Shown here: positions 55,514 through 63,881 of the stretch, piece after piece
Layout of the letters: each line of letters opens with the position of its first letter
How positions within the stretch are numbered: position 1 is the first letter of the stretch
NCBI GenBank assembly: GCA_021816935.1
Contig: JAKAWR010000009.1
Location: forward strand, 51,617 to 115,616
Length of the DNA stretch: 64,000 bases
Direction: 5' to 3'
Source: Actinomycetes bacterium
GTDB lineage: Bacteria; Actinomycetota; Acidimicrobiia; Acidimicrobiales; JAMCPL01
Position numbers and translations under genes: made by a program
The notes under the pieces: model-generated
What the model was told of the DNA's origin: nothing
What the model saw: the letters and a program-made list of their open reading frames with translations, nothing else
Database searches by the model: none

Positions 55514-56047
55514 TTGCCGGAGCCCTATAGGGTAGTGAGTATGCTCATCGAGGCGATCCAAGGCGACATCACCGGGCTGGAGGTGGATGCGGTCGTTAAC
55601 GCCGCCAATAGCGCGCTGGCCGGAGGGGGTGGGGTCGACGGGGCGATCCATGCCGCTGCCGGCCGGTACGAGCTTCACGCGGCGTGCGCCGCGATCGGCC
55701 ATTGCGACTCGGGCGACGCTGTTGCTACCTCCGGGTTCCGCTTGCCTGCAAGGTGGATCATTCACACGGTGGGCCCTGTTTGGCATGGCGGCAACCATGG
55801 GGAGGAGGGGACTCTCGCTTCGTGCTACCGGCGCTCCATCGAGGTTGCAACGGAGCTGGGGGCCCGGTCAGTTGCCTTTCCGGCGATATCGACGGGAGTA
55901 TATGGCTACCCGCCAGACGCAGCGGCTCGCGTCGCTGTGAATACGCTGAGATCGCTTGCGGGAACGGCAGTTGTCGATACGGCTCTACTTGTCGCGTTCG
56001 ACGCCCGGACTTTGTCGATCTACCGAGAACTGCTTGGTGAGGGCTGA
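55514..56047 (+). CDS. Macro-domain protein (ADP-ribose-related hydrolase)
   Basis: 177 aa from a TTG at 55514 preceded by CAGGAG; an ATG at 55541 is an alternative. Macro-domain motifs: IEAIQGDITGLEVDAVVNAANSAL, GGGGVDGAIHAAAG, the AGS-like WIIHTVGPVW and FPAISTGVYGYPPDAAA. The family removes ADP-ribose from proteins, nucleic acids or O-acetyl-ADP-ribose. It is directly after recA, where recX is common, so it may be co-induced by the SOS box. Confidence 0.92.
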   Translation: MPEPYRVVSMLIEAIQGDITGLEVDAVVNAANSALAGGGGVDGAIHAAAGRYELHAACAAIGHCDSGDAVATSGFRLPARWIIHTVGPVWHGGNHGEEGTLASCYRRSIEVATELGARSVAFPAISTGVYGYPPDAAARVAVNTLRSLAGTAVVDTALLVAFDARTLSIYRELLGEG

Positions 56048-56148
56048 CCAGCCCGGGTGGGCTTCTAGGTAGATGTCACCTGGTCAAGTGATGCAGCGGC
56101 GCGGTCAATTTGGGCTAAGAGCGTCACCGCAGCGGCCGTGCTTGCATT

Positions 56149-56361
56149 CTAGCGTACCGTCTCATGAATAGCGTGATGATAATCGGCAAGTCAGGGACGC
56201 TGCCTGGCAAGGATGCGCAACAGTCCGGTGGACTGTTGCGGGACAGGCATGGCGAAGCACATTGTATGCGCGTACCAGGGAGTACGTCGAGGACGAGGAC
56301 ACAGCGAGCGACGTCATCTGGCTGGCGAGATCGCATGGTTATTCATGAGACGGTACACTAG
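56149..56361. repeat. MITE-like repeat, copy D
   Basis: 213 nt bounded by CTAG. The left end CTAGCGTACCGTCTCATGAATA is repeated in reverse at the right (CTAGTGTACCGTCTCATGAATAA). In the middle GCAACAGTCC-GGT-GGACTGTTGC is a perfect 10-bp hairpin. Read in reverse, the interior contains GCCAGATGACGTC, TCCTCGTCCTCGACGTACTC and CTTGCCAGGCAGCGTCCC blocks shared with copies B and C. Confidence 0.82.
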
Positions 56362-56536
56362 GTACTTGGTGGGCGGGTTTTCTCCTGCACAGAAGGTGGG
56401 TTGTGGGGATGCGGAGCATTTGGTGTCTGCGATGCGGGTGGGTGTGAGGGCATTATAAGGACCCGCAGGGATTGTGCCAGGGGGATCCCCCGCACGGGAC
56501 GGCATCGCGAGTGGTACCCGATGGTAGATTGGCACG

Positions 56537-58051
56537 GTGCCAGGGAGTTATTGGCTGGCCTCTCTCGGATGTCCGAAGAACCAGGTCGACGCTGAAAAGA
56601 TTGAAGGCTCTCTGATCGCTGCCGGCCGGCGTAAGGCGCGCAGGCCCGCGGATGCAGAGATGCTCATCGTGAACACCTGCGCGTTCATTGAAGCGGCTCG
56701 CGAGGAGTCGGTGGATACCATCCTGGAGCTGGTAGAGGTCAGGCAGCCGGGAGCGAAGCTCATCGTCACCGGCTGCATGGCCCAGCGCTACGGGGACGAG
56801 CTGGCGGCGGCTCTCCCCGAGGTGGACGTGGTGAGCGCTGCGGGCATTGGAGAAGAGATCCTTGCCGCCGCTCCGAGCATGCCTGCAGCGGGCGACCGTG
56901 CGCCCAAGGAACGGGCTGGCGTCGAGCGGGATGGCAGTGGGAACGAGCGAGGGAGCGGCAGCCCGCCCATATCGGTCCGCGTGACGGAGGGTGCGCACCG
57001 CGCGAGCACTGCACTGCTGGATCTGGATCGGCCACGCCCCGGGCATTCGTGGGCTTACCTGAAGGTGGCAGAAGGCTGCGACAGGAGGTGCGGTTTCTGC
57101 GCGATCCCACTGTTCAAAGGGGCGCAGGTATCGCGCTCGGTCGAGTTGATCATGCGGGAACTGGACGGGTTGGGAGACGGAGTTCGGGAAGTTGTTCTCG
57201 TGGCACAGGATCTCGCGTCGTATGGCATGGACGCCGGCTCCCGGCACCGCCGTTGGCAGGAGCAGCCGGCACGTCGAACGAGCGCAGTCGGGACAGCCTC
57301 AGAGGCTCCTGCCGGCGATGGGGCAATCTTGAGCCGGTCGGCATTTCGAGGTGACGCGGGCGGCAGGACCCCGCTTGTCGATCTGGTGGAAAAGTGCGCG
57401 CAACGCATCGAGCGAGTCAGGTTGCTCTACCTTTACCCTTCGGCGGTGAGTGACGTGCTAGTGGATACGGTCTGCTCGACCGGCGTGCCCTACTTCGATC
57501 TGTCATTGCAGCATGCCTCTCGCGGGCTCCTGCGCAAGATGAAACGGTGGGGAGGTGCCGAACGGTTCCTTGAGTTGATCGGGAGAATCAGGGAGCGGGA
57601 ACCTGAGGCGGTTCTCCGGTCGTCCTTCGTGATCGGATATCCCGGTGAGACGGAGGCGGATCACGCGGAGCTCCTGTCATTCCTGGAGGAAGCTCAGCTC
57701 GAATGGGCCGGGTTCTTTCGGTTCTCCGAGGAGGAGGGCACCTACGCGGCCGGACTACCCGGCAAGGTCCCATTCGAGCTGGCGATGGAGAGACTTCGGG
57801 AGTGCTCCGAGCTGCAGGACGCAGTTACCGTATACCGTAGGACGAGGCAGATCGGGAGGGTGTTGAGCGTTCTCGTGGACAGGCCGGGCGAGGCGCGCTC
57901 CTACATGGAGGCCCCCGAAATTGACGGCATTATCCGGGTGCCACGGCACCTGCCTGCCGGTTCCCTGGTTACCGTGCGGGTCGTGAGTGCGGTGGGGGTT
58001 GATCTGGAGGCGCTCGAAGTGGCCGCGGCGATGAAGTTGCAGCATGGCTGA
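56537..58051 (+). CDS. rimO: Ribosomal protein S12 methylthiotransferase
   Basis: 504 aa, GTG start. RimO adds a methylthio group to an Asp of ribosomal protein S12. The N-terminal UPF0004 domain has LGCPKNQVDAEKIEGSL, NTCAF and TGCMAQRYG cysteines. The radical-SAM cluster is Cys181, Cys185 and Cys188 in GCDRRCGFC. GYPGETEADH and a C-terminal TRAM domain follow. Two low-complexity inserts (about 115-145 and 237-275) make it longer than the usual ~440 aa. TAGATT (56525-56530) is 6 nt before the GTG, suggesting a leaderless start. pgsA overlaps its end. Confidence 0.93.
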   Translation: MPGSYWLASLGCPKNQVDAEKIEGSLIAAGRRKARRPADAEMLIVNTCAFIEAAREESVDTILELVEVRQPGAKLIVTGCMAQRYGDELAAALPEVDVVSAAGIGEEILAAAPSMPAAGDRAPKERAGVERDGSGNERGSGSPPISVRVTEGAHRASTALLDLDRPRPGHSWAYLKVAEGCDRRCGFCAIPLFKGAQVSRSVELIMRELDGLGDGVREVVLVAQDLASYGMDAGSRHRRWQEQPARRTSAVGTASEAPAGDGAILSRSAFRGDAGGRTPLVDLVEKCAQRIERVRLLYLYPSAVSDVLVDTVCSTGVPYFDLSLQHASRGLLRKMKRWGGAERFLELIGRIREREPEAVLRSSFVIGYPGETEADHAELLSFLEEAQLEWAGFFRFSEEEGTYAAGLPGKVPFELAMERLRECSELQDAVTVYRRTRQIGRVLSVLVDRPGEARSYMEAPEIDGIIRVPRHLPAGSLVTVRVVSAVGVDLEALEVAAAMKLQHG

Positions 58052-58709
58052 GCCGCCACCGCCGAGGAGGTTCGGGCCGTCGGCCCTTGCGACGCCTGCA
58101 AACGCCGTCACCCTGGCGAGGGTCCTTGTCGCACCGGTTCTGGTGGCACTTGTAGCAGCGTTCGGTCCCGACTGGGCAGCGTTCGTTCTTTCGCTCGTTC
58201 TTTTCTCGACGGACGGAGTGGACGGCTGGGTGGCGCGCAGGCACGGGACCACCAGCTCAGGGGCTTTTCTCGATCCGCTGGCGGATAAGATCGTTGTTCT
58301 CGGCGCCCTGTATGCACTGGTTGGTCGCGGCGAGATCTCCTGGATTCCTGTGTCGCTGATAGCGCTGCGCGAGGTGATGATGAGTTTCTACAGAAGCATC
58401 GTCGGGAGGCGGGGAGTGTCGATCCCGGCGCGTCGGTCCGCGAAGTTGAAAACAGCGGTTCAGGATCTCTCGGTTGTGCTCCTGCTCGTGCCACCCCTCA
58501 CCCATCACCACTTGGCGCCTGTGGTGGTGTTGTGGGTTGCCGCGGGACTGACCCTTGTGAGCGGGGTGCAGTACCTCGTTGACGGGCTGGCCGCTTCGTC
58601 GAGGCTCCGTAGCACAACCGGAGGCGTACTACGTAAGAGGGCCGGTACGGATACGAGTGATATACCGGATGCGAGCAGCAGTTCCGCCGATCGACTCGCC
58701 GGTTCATGA
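58044..58709 (+). CDS. pgsA: CDP-diacylglycerol-glycerol-3-phosphate 3-phosphatidyltransferase
   Basis: 221 aa. It makes phosphatidylglycerol phosphate at the membrane. The CDP-alcohol phosphotransferase motif D-G-x2-A-R-x8-G-x3-D-x3-D is seen from DGWVARRHG to FLDPLADK. Several hydrophobic helices follow. A polar C-terminal tail of ~30 residues is extra. Overlaps rimO and cinA at both ends. Confidence 0.92.
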   Translation: MAEPPPPRRFGPSALATPANAVTLARVLVAPVLVALVAAFGPDWAAFVLSLVLFSTDGVDGWVARRHGTTSSGAFLDPLADKIVVLGALYALVGRGEISWIPVSLIALREVMMSFYRSIVGRRGVSIPARRSAKLKTAVQDLSVVLLLVPPLTHHHLAPVVVLWVAAGLTLVSGVQYLVDGLAASSRLRSTTGGVLRKRAGTDTSDIPDASSSSADRLAGS

Positions 58710-60112
58710 TGCGGACCGAGGTTCTCGCAATCGGAAGCGAGCTGCTCTTGGGCCAGATAGCCGACACGAACTCGACGGTGATCGCACGGAAGCTTGCTGA
58801 CGGTGGGATTCCCTCGTACTTCAGGCAGGTTGCCGGGGACAACCGCGGGCGCATAGCGCTTGCGCTCCGCACGGCGTTGGCACGGAGCGACGTCGTGATC
58901 GTGAGCGGCGGCCTCGGGCCCACGCCGGACGACATCACCCGGGAGGCGATCGCGGACGTGATGAACGCAGAGCTCGTGCGGGACGAGAGCGTGGCTAGCC
59001 ACATCAGGGAGCTTTTCGCCGCAAGGGGCATCAAGATGGCGGGCAATAACCTGCGCCAGGCGGATGTTCCGGCAGGGGCTACCGTTATGCCTCAGACCAG
59101 CGGTACCGCTCCGGGTCTCATTTGCCCGATGGGGCAGAAGGTGATCTACGCGGTTCCGGGTGTCCCGAGCGAAATGGTGGCGATGATTGATGAGCAGGTC
59201 ATCCCGGACTTGAAACGGCGGATGAGAGAGCGTGGTACCGGGATAGTCCTGGTATCCAGGACTATCAGGACGTGGGGCCTGCCCGAGTCGGCCCTTGCCG
59301 AGAAGTTGGAGAGTGTTGTCAGGTCGTACGAGAAGGAGAGGACCGAGGCCGCAGAGGCCGACGCAGGGCCCGGGGCCGAAAGCGGGGCCCGACCCAGGGT
59401 GACCATGGCCTTTCTCGCCAGTGCTGTCGAGGGCATCAGGGTGCGCCTCACCGCGAGCGGTCCGGGTGAGCTGGCGGCGCTCGAGACGTTAGAGCGTGAA
59501 GTGGCGGGAGTGCGGGCGCTTCTTGGCCGGGCTGTGTTCAGTGCTGATGACGAACGGATCGAAGAGGTCGTCGGGCGCGCGTTGGAGAACCAGGGTGCGA
59601 CCCTAGCGGTTGCAGAGTCGTTCACCGGGGGGCTTGTGTCGTCCCGGCTGGTATCGGTGCCAGGCGCGAGCAAGTGGTTCAAAGGCGGGGTCGTGTCCTA
59701 CGGTGCCGAGGTGAAGCACAAACTCCTCGGGGTGCCGGACGGACCGGTGGTGACCCGGGACAGCGCGCTGGCAATGGCGAGAGGCGTTGCGGAGCTATTG
59801 GGGGCGGATGCGGGGCTGGCTTTTACCGGTGTAGCCGGGCCGGATCCGCAGGAAGGGCTGGAACCCGGCACGGTATTCATCGGGGTTGTCCTATCAGGGG
59901 AGGTTGCGCCCTCAGGGACCACGGATCCGGTAGCGGCCCCACCGGATCCAGTCCCGCAGGTGCCCGCGGTCCTGCGGGCGCAACCATCCGGAACCTATGA
60001 AGAGACCGTGGAACTCACACTGCCAGGCGATCGTGAAACAGTGCGCCAACTTGCGGTTATGTCCGGGCTCGACCTGCTGCGGCGGCGCATCGTGCCGGGA
60101 GATACTTCATGA
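58706..60112 (+). CDS. cinA: CinA-like protein (competence/damage-inducible, nicotinamide-nucleotide amidase)
   Basis: 468 aa. The N-terminal MoaB-like domain reads IGSELLLGQIADTNS, then VSGGLGPTPDDITREA and PGVPSEM. The C-terminal amidase domain reads LAVAESFTGGLVSSRL, GVVSYGAEVKHKLLGV and FTGVAGPDPQEGLEPGTVFIGV. It recycles NMN to nicotinate mononucleotide and cleaves ADP-ribose. Low-complexity inserts occur at about 210-232 and 400-428. Last of the rimO-pgsA-cinA operon. Confidence 0.94.
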   Translation: MMRTEVLAIGSELLLGQIADTNSTVIARKLADGGIPSYFRQVAGDNRGRIALALRTALARSDVVIVSGGLGPTPDDITREAIADVMNAELVRDESVASHIRELFAARGIKMAGNNLRQADVPAGATVMPQTSGTAPGLICPMGQKVIYAVPGVPSEMVAMIDEQVIPDLKRRMRERGTGIVLVSRTIRTWGLPESALAEKLESVVRSYEKERTEAAEADAGPGAESGARPRVTMAFLASAVEGIRVRLTASGPGELAALETLEREVAGVRALLGRAVFSADDERIEEVVGRALENQGATLAVAESFTGGLVSSRLVSVPGASKWFKGGVVSYGAEVKHKLLGVPDGPVVTRDSALAMARGVAELLGADAGLAFTGVAGPDPQEGLEPGTVFIGVVLSGEVAPSGTTDPVAAPPDPVPQVPAVLRAQPSGTYEETVELTLPGDRETVRQLAVMSGLDLLRRRIVPGDTS

Positions 60113-60282
60113 TCGGTCCTTCTGCTCCGTGGCGGACAGTGACCCTGACCCGCCGGCAAGATTTTCCCTGCCGGTTATCGTGAAGATTCGCGCCTGCGAG
60201 GAGCTAGGCGAAGGCGTCCCCCTTTCTTACGATACGAGTAAGAGCCGGAACTTGAGCTCTCTCGATCGAAGGAGGACAGACG

Positions 60283-60522
60283 ATGCTCAAGACCAGGAAC
60301 CGTGTAGGCGAGGCCATTACCGCAGTGACGATCGCAGCGGTACCGATGGTGGGGTTCGCCACGGCCGCCGCAACGCAGGTTGCCACTTCTTTGCCCGCAG
60401 GTGCAGTGGAGTACGTGGCGCCCGGCGGCGATGCCTATGAAGGAATGGGCGCAGCCATGCTCGACGAGCTGGAGACGCAAGAAGCACTGGAGATCATTAT
60501 TATAGCCTTGCTCGGCGGCTGA
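60283..60522 (+). CDS. Small hydrophobic peptide of unknown function
   Basis: 79 aa, ATG behind GAAGGAGGACAGACG. It has an N-terminal basic turn (MLKTRNRVGEA), a hydrophobic stretch (ITAVTIAAVPMVGFATAAAT) like a signal or membrane helix, an acidic middle and a C-terminus EIIIIALLGG. The strong ribosome-binding site supports a real product. A double-Gly C-terminal end and acidic segment could suit an exported or processed peptide, but there are no processing genes nearby. Unrecognised. Confidence 0.55.
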   Translation: MLKTRNRVGEAITAVTIAAVPMVGFATAAATQVATSLPAGAVEYVAPGGDAYEGMGAAMLDELETQEALEIIIIALLGG

Positions 60523-60565
60523 GCCACATTCGGCCAGGCTAAATGGCGGAGCACCGCTGGCGGAC

Positions 60566-60595
60566 GGCGGGGGGGCATTCCCCCGGTCCCCCGCC
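60566..60595. terminator. GC-rich hairpin
   Basis: GGCGGGGG and CCCCCGCC form an 8-bp stem between the small peptide gene and the tRNA remnant, which read towards each other. A T-run is absent. Confidence 0.4.
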
Positions 60596-60601
60596 CCGAG
60601 C

Positions 60602-60647
60602 GGTCCTGACGGGATTTGAACCCGCGACCTTCGGCTTGACAGGCCGT
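60602..60647 (-). tRNA. tRNA-Asp(GTC) 3' remnant
   Basis: On the minus strand the sequence reads anticodon loop CTGTCAA (anticodon GTC), variable AGGTC, T-arm GCGGGTTCAAATCCCGT and acceptor 3' strand CAGGACC. This matches the 3' half of actinobacterial tRNA-Asp. The anticodon stem has only four pairs, and the matching acceptor GGTCCTG and a D-arm are missing upstream. It is therefore a fragment, not a working gene. Integrating elements commonly leave such 3' ends at attachment sites. Confidence 0.6.
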
Positions 60648-60800
60648 TCAAGCCGCTTATCCTACCTGCCACGATATGGGCGTATCCCTGTCTACCTGGG
60701 CATATAGAAGTACCTAAGTGTAATTACATGCAGGTAAGTGCAACGTGTTTCTCCACGTTCACGGCAATAACCACATGGTGGTGGAAGATCCCCCGCCTGC

Positions 60801-60829
60801 TTGACACTGTCGCACCCTCAGCGTATACT
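60801..60829 (+). promoter_or_regulatory. Near-consensus promoter
   Basis: TTGACA (60801-60806), 17 nt, TATACT (60824-60829). Transcription would begin near 60836, just before a strong inverted repeat and with no ORF until 60945. Confidence 0.7.
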
Positions 60830-60835
60830 AGGCAT

Positions 60836-60900
60836 TGAAGTAATCCCACCGGCAATATCTGGGCACTTACCATGCTAATTTTGTTGCCGGTGGGATTTGT
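60836..60900 (+). ncRNA. Candidate small hairpin RNA or attenuator
   Basis: AATCCCACCGGCAA (60842-60855) and TTGCCGGTGGGATT (60884-60897) form a perfect 14-bp stem with a 28-nt loop directly after a near-consensus promoter. The 3' side ends TTTGT, a weak T-run. A short structured RNA of about 65 nt is the simplest reading; an operator is the alternative. Confidence 0.4.
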
Positions 60901-60909
60901 AGTGGCTGG

Positions 60910-60938
60910 TTTACAATGTCGTCGGCGTGGAGTATAAT
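60910..60938 (+). promoter_or_regulatory. Second strong promoter (leaderless)
   Basis: TTTACA (60910-60915), 17 nt, TATAAT (60933-60938), then 6 nt to the ATG at 60945. Confidence 0.7.
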
Positions 60939-60944
60939 GTTGGC

Positions 60945-61124
60945 ATGGTGAGCGCCATGACCTCTCCACAGAGATTCTTACCGAGCTGCACCCCACGCCA
61001 GCGCGACCAGATAGCTGCCCTTGCGTCGGTCGTGCCTGCCACCCTGATCGCCGCCCTGGTGATGTCGTATCTGGACACTCATCTTGGGCTCGGGCTGTGG
61101 TATCTCGGTGGGCACGGTATCTAG
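60945..61124 (+). CDS. Small single-helix membrane protein
   Basis: 59 aa, probably translated leaderless from its strong promoter. After a basic start (TSPQRFLPSCTPRQRDQ) comes one membrane helix (IAALASVVPATLIAALVMSYL). The size and layout resemble phage or plasmid small membrane proteins, but no family is recognised. The next small gene begins right after its stop. Confidence 0.55.
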   Translation: MVSAMTSPQRFLPSCTPRQRDQIAALASVVPATLIAALVMSYLDTHLGLGLWYLGGHGI

Positions 61125-61361
61125 GTGCTGACGGGGGTGGAAGCAGTGCTGGCGGGTTGGATACCCTCGGCTTCTGTCCTCGCCTCTATTGCGCACCTGG
61201 CCGCAGCATCCACTATCGCGGCGGCTGTATGGCTCACCAACCGTCCGCGCCGGGTAGCGCTTGACGATGCCGGTGTCTCACCAGACCAACCCATACCGGC
61301 GGTGTCTAGCGTTCGGGCGAGGCGGGCGGGAGCGGGGATAGGGGGAATGGAATTGGAATGA
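61125..61361 (+). CDS. Small membrane protein, second of a pair
   Basis: 78 aa, GTG start immediately after the previous stop. A hydrophobic segment (ASVLASIAHLAAASTIAAAVWL) is followed by a basic, polar tail. Probably co-translated with its neighbour. Function unknown. Confidence 0.5.
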   Translation: MLTGVEAVLAGWIPSASVLASIAHLAAASTIAAAVWLTNRPRRVALDDAGVSPDQPIPAVSSVRARRAGAGIGGMELE

Positions 61362-61476
61362 ATGAATGGACATGTTCAAAGGGCCGTTCCAGCTCCCGTT
61401 TCTGTACCATGCCTCGAAGATGTCATGGCCGGGGTGTCCGGTAGGCCCTCCTGCTCGGGAAGTCGCGTACATCGCG

Positions 61477-62587
61477 TCATGAGATGTTCACGTAACCGGT
61501 GGCCGTGGCAATGATCTGCTGTCCCGATGATGTATCACCAGCTGCCTGGACGTCAAAGGTGGACTGCTTGGAAGGAGTCGGGTAGTAGCCAGGAGGCACT
61601 CCGGGATAGCCCGGACCAGGTATTACCTCTGGGAACTCCATCGTTACACTGGCGCCTGGGGCCAAGCTGTGATGGCTGGTGGGGTAGACAACGCCAGGGG
61701 TCGGGGTGCGAGAAGGGAAAACAAAGCATATCAAATATGCGTAATGAAAACCTTGGCACGAGTACGAGGGAAACCCATTTGGTGTGGACATTGGATTCCC
61801 TCCCGGAGTCTCCGGGACCTCTACCTGCAGACCGGTGATCAGTGTAGTCGAGCTTTCGTTGGTCACAGCCGTAGTCATGGCGAATACCTGGTTTGGAGCT
61901 ACCGGATCAGGCTGGAAGCTGAGGTGGATACTCAGCGTACTGTTGAAGTCCATCGGTATGACTCTTAGCGATACGGGGGGTGTTTCAGCCTCTACCACTT
62001 TTCCATTTGGGGCGGTTCCTTCTACCATGGCTGTCACGGTAATAGACGGTGGAACAGTTCGAGTGGCCGTCTCTTGGTCAAAGCTGGCCACCAATTGTAT
62101 CTTCTTGCTCATACCTGGGACCAAGAGCCTGCCTTTCGACCCAATTTCGCATGTCTCCGATGGGCCACCCACGTACGGGGGGGGTTCGCAAACCCCCGGC
62201 CCAATGAACTGTATCAGCAGGCCGGTGCGTCCGACAGTTCCGTCTACAAACGGTATAGGCGTTACAGATATATGCGCAGTTATATCTTTCAAGGGACCTG
62301 TGCCGCTATTTCTTACTGTTAGGTAGTAAGTGACAGTACTAGCTTGTATCCATTCAGCACCACCCGTAGGTGGGGGCCACCTGCGATCCTACCGCACCTG
62401 TTGCGTGGCAGGTGCCACTCGTGTAGCAGAAGGCACCGAAGCTCCCCACCATCGCGTGGATCAATGAGCCCGTCTCTGGAGAGGAGGGCGCACAGAAGGT
62501 GTCGTAAGAAGGTGTCTCAACTCGCTTGACAGGTTCCGGGGCGGGTACAGCTTCATGAGACGGTAAAGGAGCCGTATGCGTTGGCAA
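61477..62587 (-). pseudogene. Secreted beta-sandwich (DUF11/CARDB-like) protein with a frameshift
   Basis: The main frame (to about 62390) reads TVTYYLTVRNSGTGPLKDIT, then a second domain with QPDPVAPNQVFAMTTAVTNESS and SYSCQGFH, ending GYVNIS. The N-terminal part continues in another frame (62587-62354) with ETPSYDTFCAPSSPETGSLI and ends at a stop near the junction. A one-base shift near 62355-62365 would join them. The NSG...V/I pattern and conserved Cys are typical of extracellular Ig-like repeats. Its C-terminal domain is a paralogue of the adjacent truncated gene. Broken or mis-sequenced. Confidence 0.6.
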
Positions 62588-62947
62588 ATACCCACTGCCC
62601 CGACGAAGTTTGCGTCAAGGCCTCGACGTGAACCCGAGCGGGGCCTGGGGGAAGAGGGACCGTGCTGCCGGCACCAAGCTCGACAGCAGCATCAGAGACC
62701 TGCACTGACGAACTGCCGCCAGGAGGCAACTGGACTGGTACTGTGCATATATCCCACGTGGTGCTTTCACCCTCACAACCCCAAGCAGCAGGCGGATTGG
62801 TATCGCCTAAAATTGCCAGCCTCACCTCTACGCCATTGATAGTCGCGATCGAGCTGTGGTTGATGAAGTTCATCGTCAAGGTAAAGGGCTTACCCGGTGC
62901 CACGGGGTCGGGCTCGACGCTCAGGTTCATACGGGGGATCCCCCCAT
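62553..62947 (-). pseudogene. Truncated paralogue of the beta-sandwich protein, cut by an IS
   Basis: The surviving C-terminal ~130 residues read SVEPDPVAPGKPFTLTMNFI, then NHSSIATINGVEVRLA, AWGCEGESTTWDICTVP and a final ANAYGSFTVS. It matches the neighbouring gene in PDPVAP, N-SS, the Cys pair, PPG and TSSGQ. The 5' part is lost at the insertion near 62948. Confidence 0.7.
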
Positions 62948-62976
62948 TGACCGGACACCTGGTATAGGAGATAGAT

Positions 62977-63294
62977 ATGGCAACAATCATGGAAGAGCAA
63001 CCCCAGCGCAGACGTCGGGGCAGGTATCCGGAGCAGTTCCGGCGAGATGCAGCGGCGCTCGTCATCGACGGCCATCGCACGGCTGCCGACGTAGCGAGGG
63101 AGCTGGGACTCTGCGCCCAGACGGTGGGCAACTGGGTCCGCCAGGAACGCATCGACCGGGGGGAGCGAGAAGGCCTCACCTCGGAAGAGCGCGCCGAGCT
63201 GAGCGCTCTGCGCAGGGAGAACAGACGCCTGGCGTCTGAGCGGGACTTGCTGAAAAAAGCAATGGCGTTCTGGGTCCAGGAGTCGACAAGGTGA
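62977..63294 (+). CDS. IS3-family transposase orfA (second type)
   Basis: 105 aa with ATAGGAGATAGAT before the ATG. Helix-turn-helix YPEQFRRDAAALVIDGHRTA, then ELGLCAQTVGNWVRQER, followed by a zipper helix ending RDLLKKAMAFWVQES. Complete. Confidence 0.85.
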   Translation: MATIMEEQPQRRRRGRYPEQFRRDAAALVIDGHRTAADVARELGLCAQTVGNWVRQERIDRGEREGLTSEERAELSALRRENRRLASERDLLKKAMAFWVQESTR

Positions 63295-63881
63295 GCCGCT
63301 ACCGCTTCGTCGACTCCCAGAGCGCTGCCTACGGCGTCGTAGCGGCCTGCTGCGTAGCAGAGGTGTCCAGGTCGGCCTATTACGACTGGAAGGTGAGAGA
63401 ACTCCTCGGCCCGAGCCCGGCCGAACTGGCAGAAGCCGAGCTTGTAGAGAAGATCCGCAAGATCCACACAGACAGCGACGCCACAGCGGGCAGCCCGAGG
63501 GTAACGGCCGAGCTTCGCCGTAACGGCTACTGCGTGAACCACAAGGCGATAGAGCGCCTGATGAGCATCCACGGCATCGTGGGCGTGCCAAAGAGGCGCT
63601 TTCTTGTTACCACGCTGGTGGCCGAGGAGCAGCCCCCGCTTCCCGATCTTATCGGCCGGGACTTCCACGTCGGGGCTCCGAACGAGCGGACCTGCGGCGA
63701 CATAACCTATATCCGAACAGACGAGGGCTGGCTCTACCTGGCCGACGTGCTTGACATCGGATCGAGGCGTGTAGTCGGCTTTTCCATGGCTGACCACATG
63801 CGCACCGAACTCGTAGAAGATGCCCTGAAGATGGCGGCTTTCCAGCGCGGCTCGCTTGCCGGCGCGACGTTCCATTCCGAT
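63291..63881 (+). pseudogene. IS3-family transposase orfB, interrupted
   Basis: The HTH_21 region (AAYGVVAACCVAEVSRSAYY, then GSPRVTAELRRNGYCVNHKA) and the first catalytic Asp region (ERTCGDITYIRTDEGWLYL) are present. The protein should continue after FHSD with the rest of the DDE core but switches to unrelated residues (YAEVCNKPKNH) and stops. The late Asp context and Glu are lost, so it is inactive. Confidence 0.8.

Larger units (their letters stand above)
62948..63881 (+). mobile_element. IS3-family element (second type), 3' end interrupted
   Basis: It begins with TGACCGGACACCTGGTATAG inside the beta-sandwich gene and encodes orfA and orfB on the plus strand. orfB breaks off at about 63881, where unrelated sequence with its own inverted repeat starts. 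It is a different IS3 type from the one at 31470. Confidence 0.75.
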
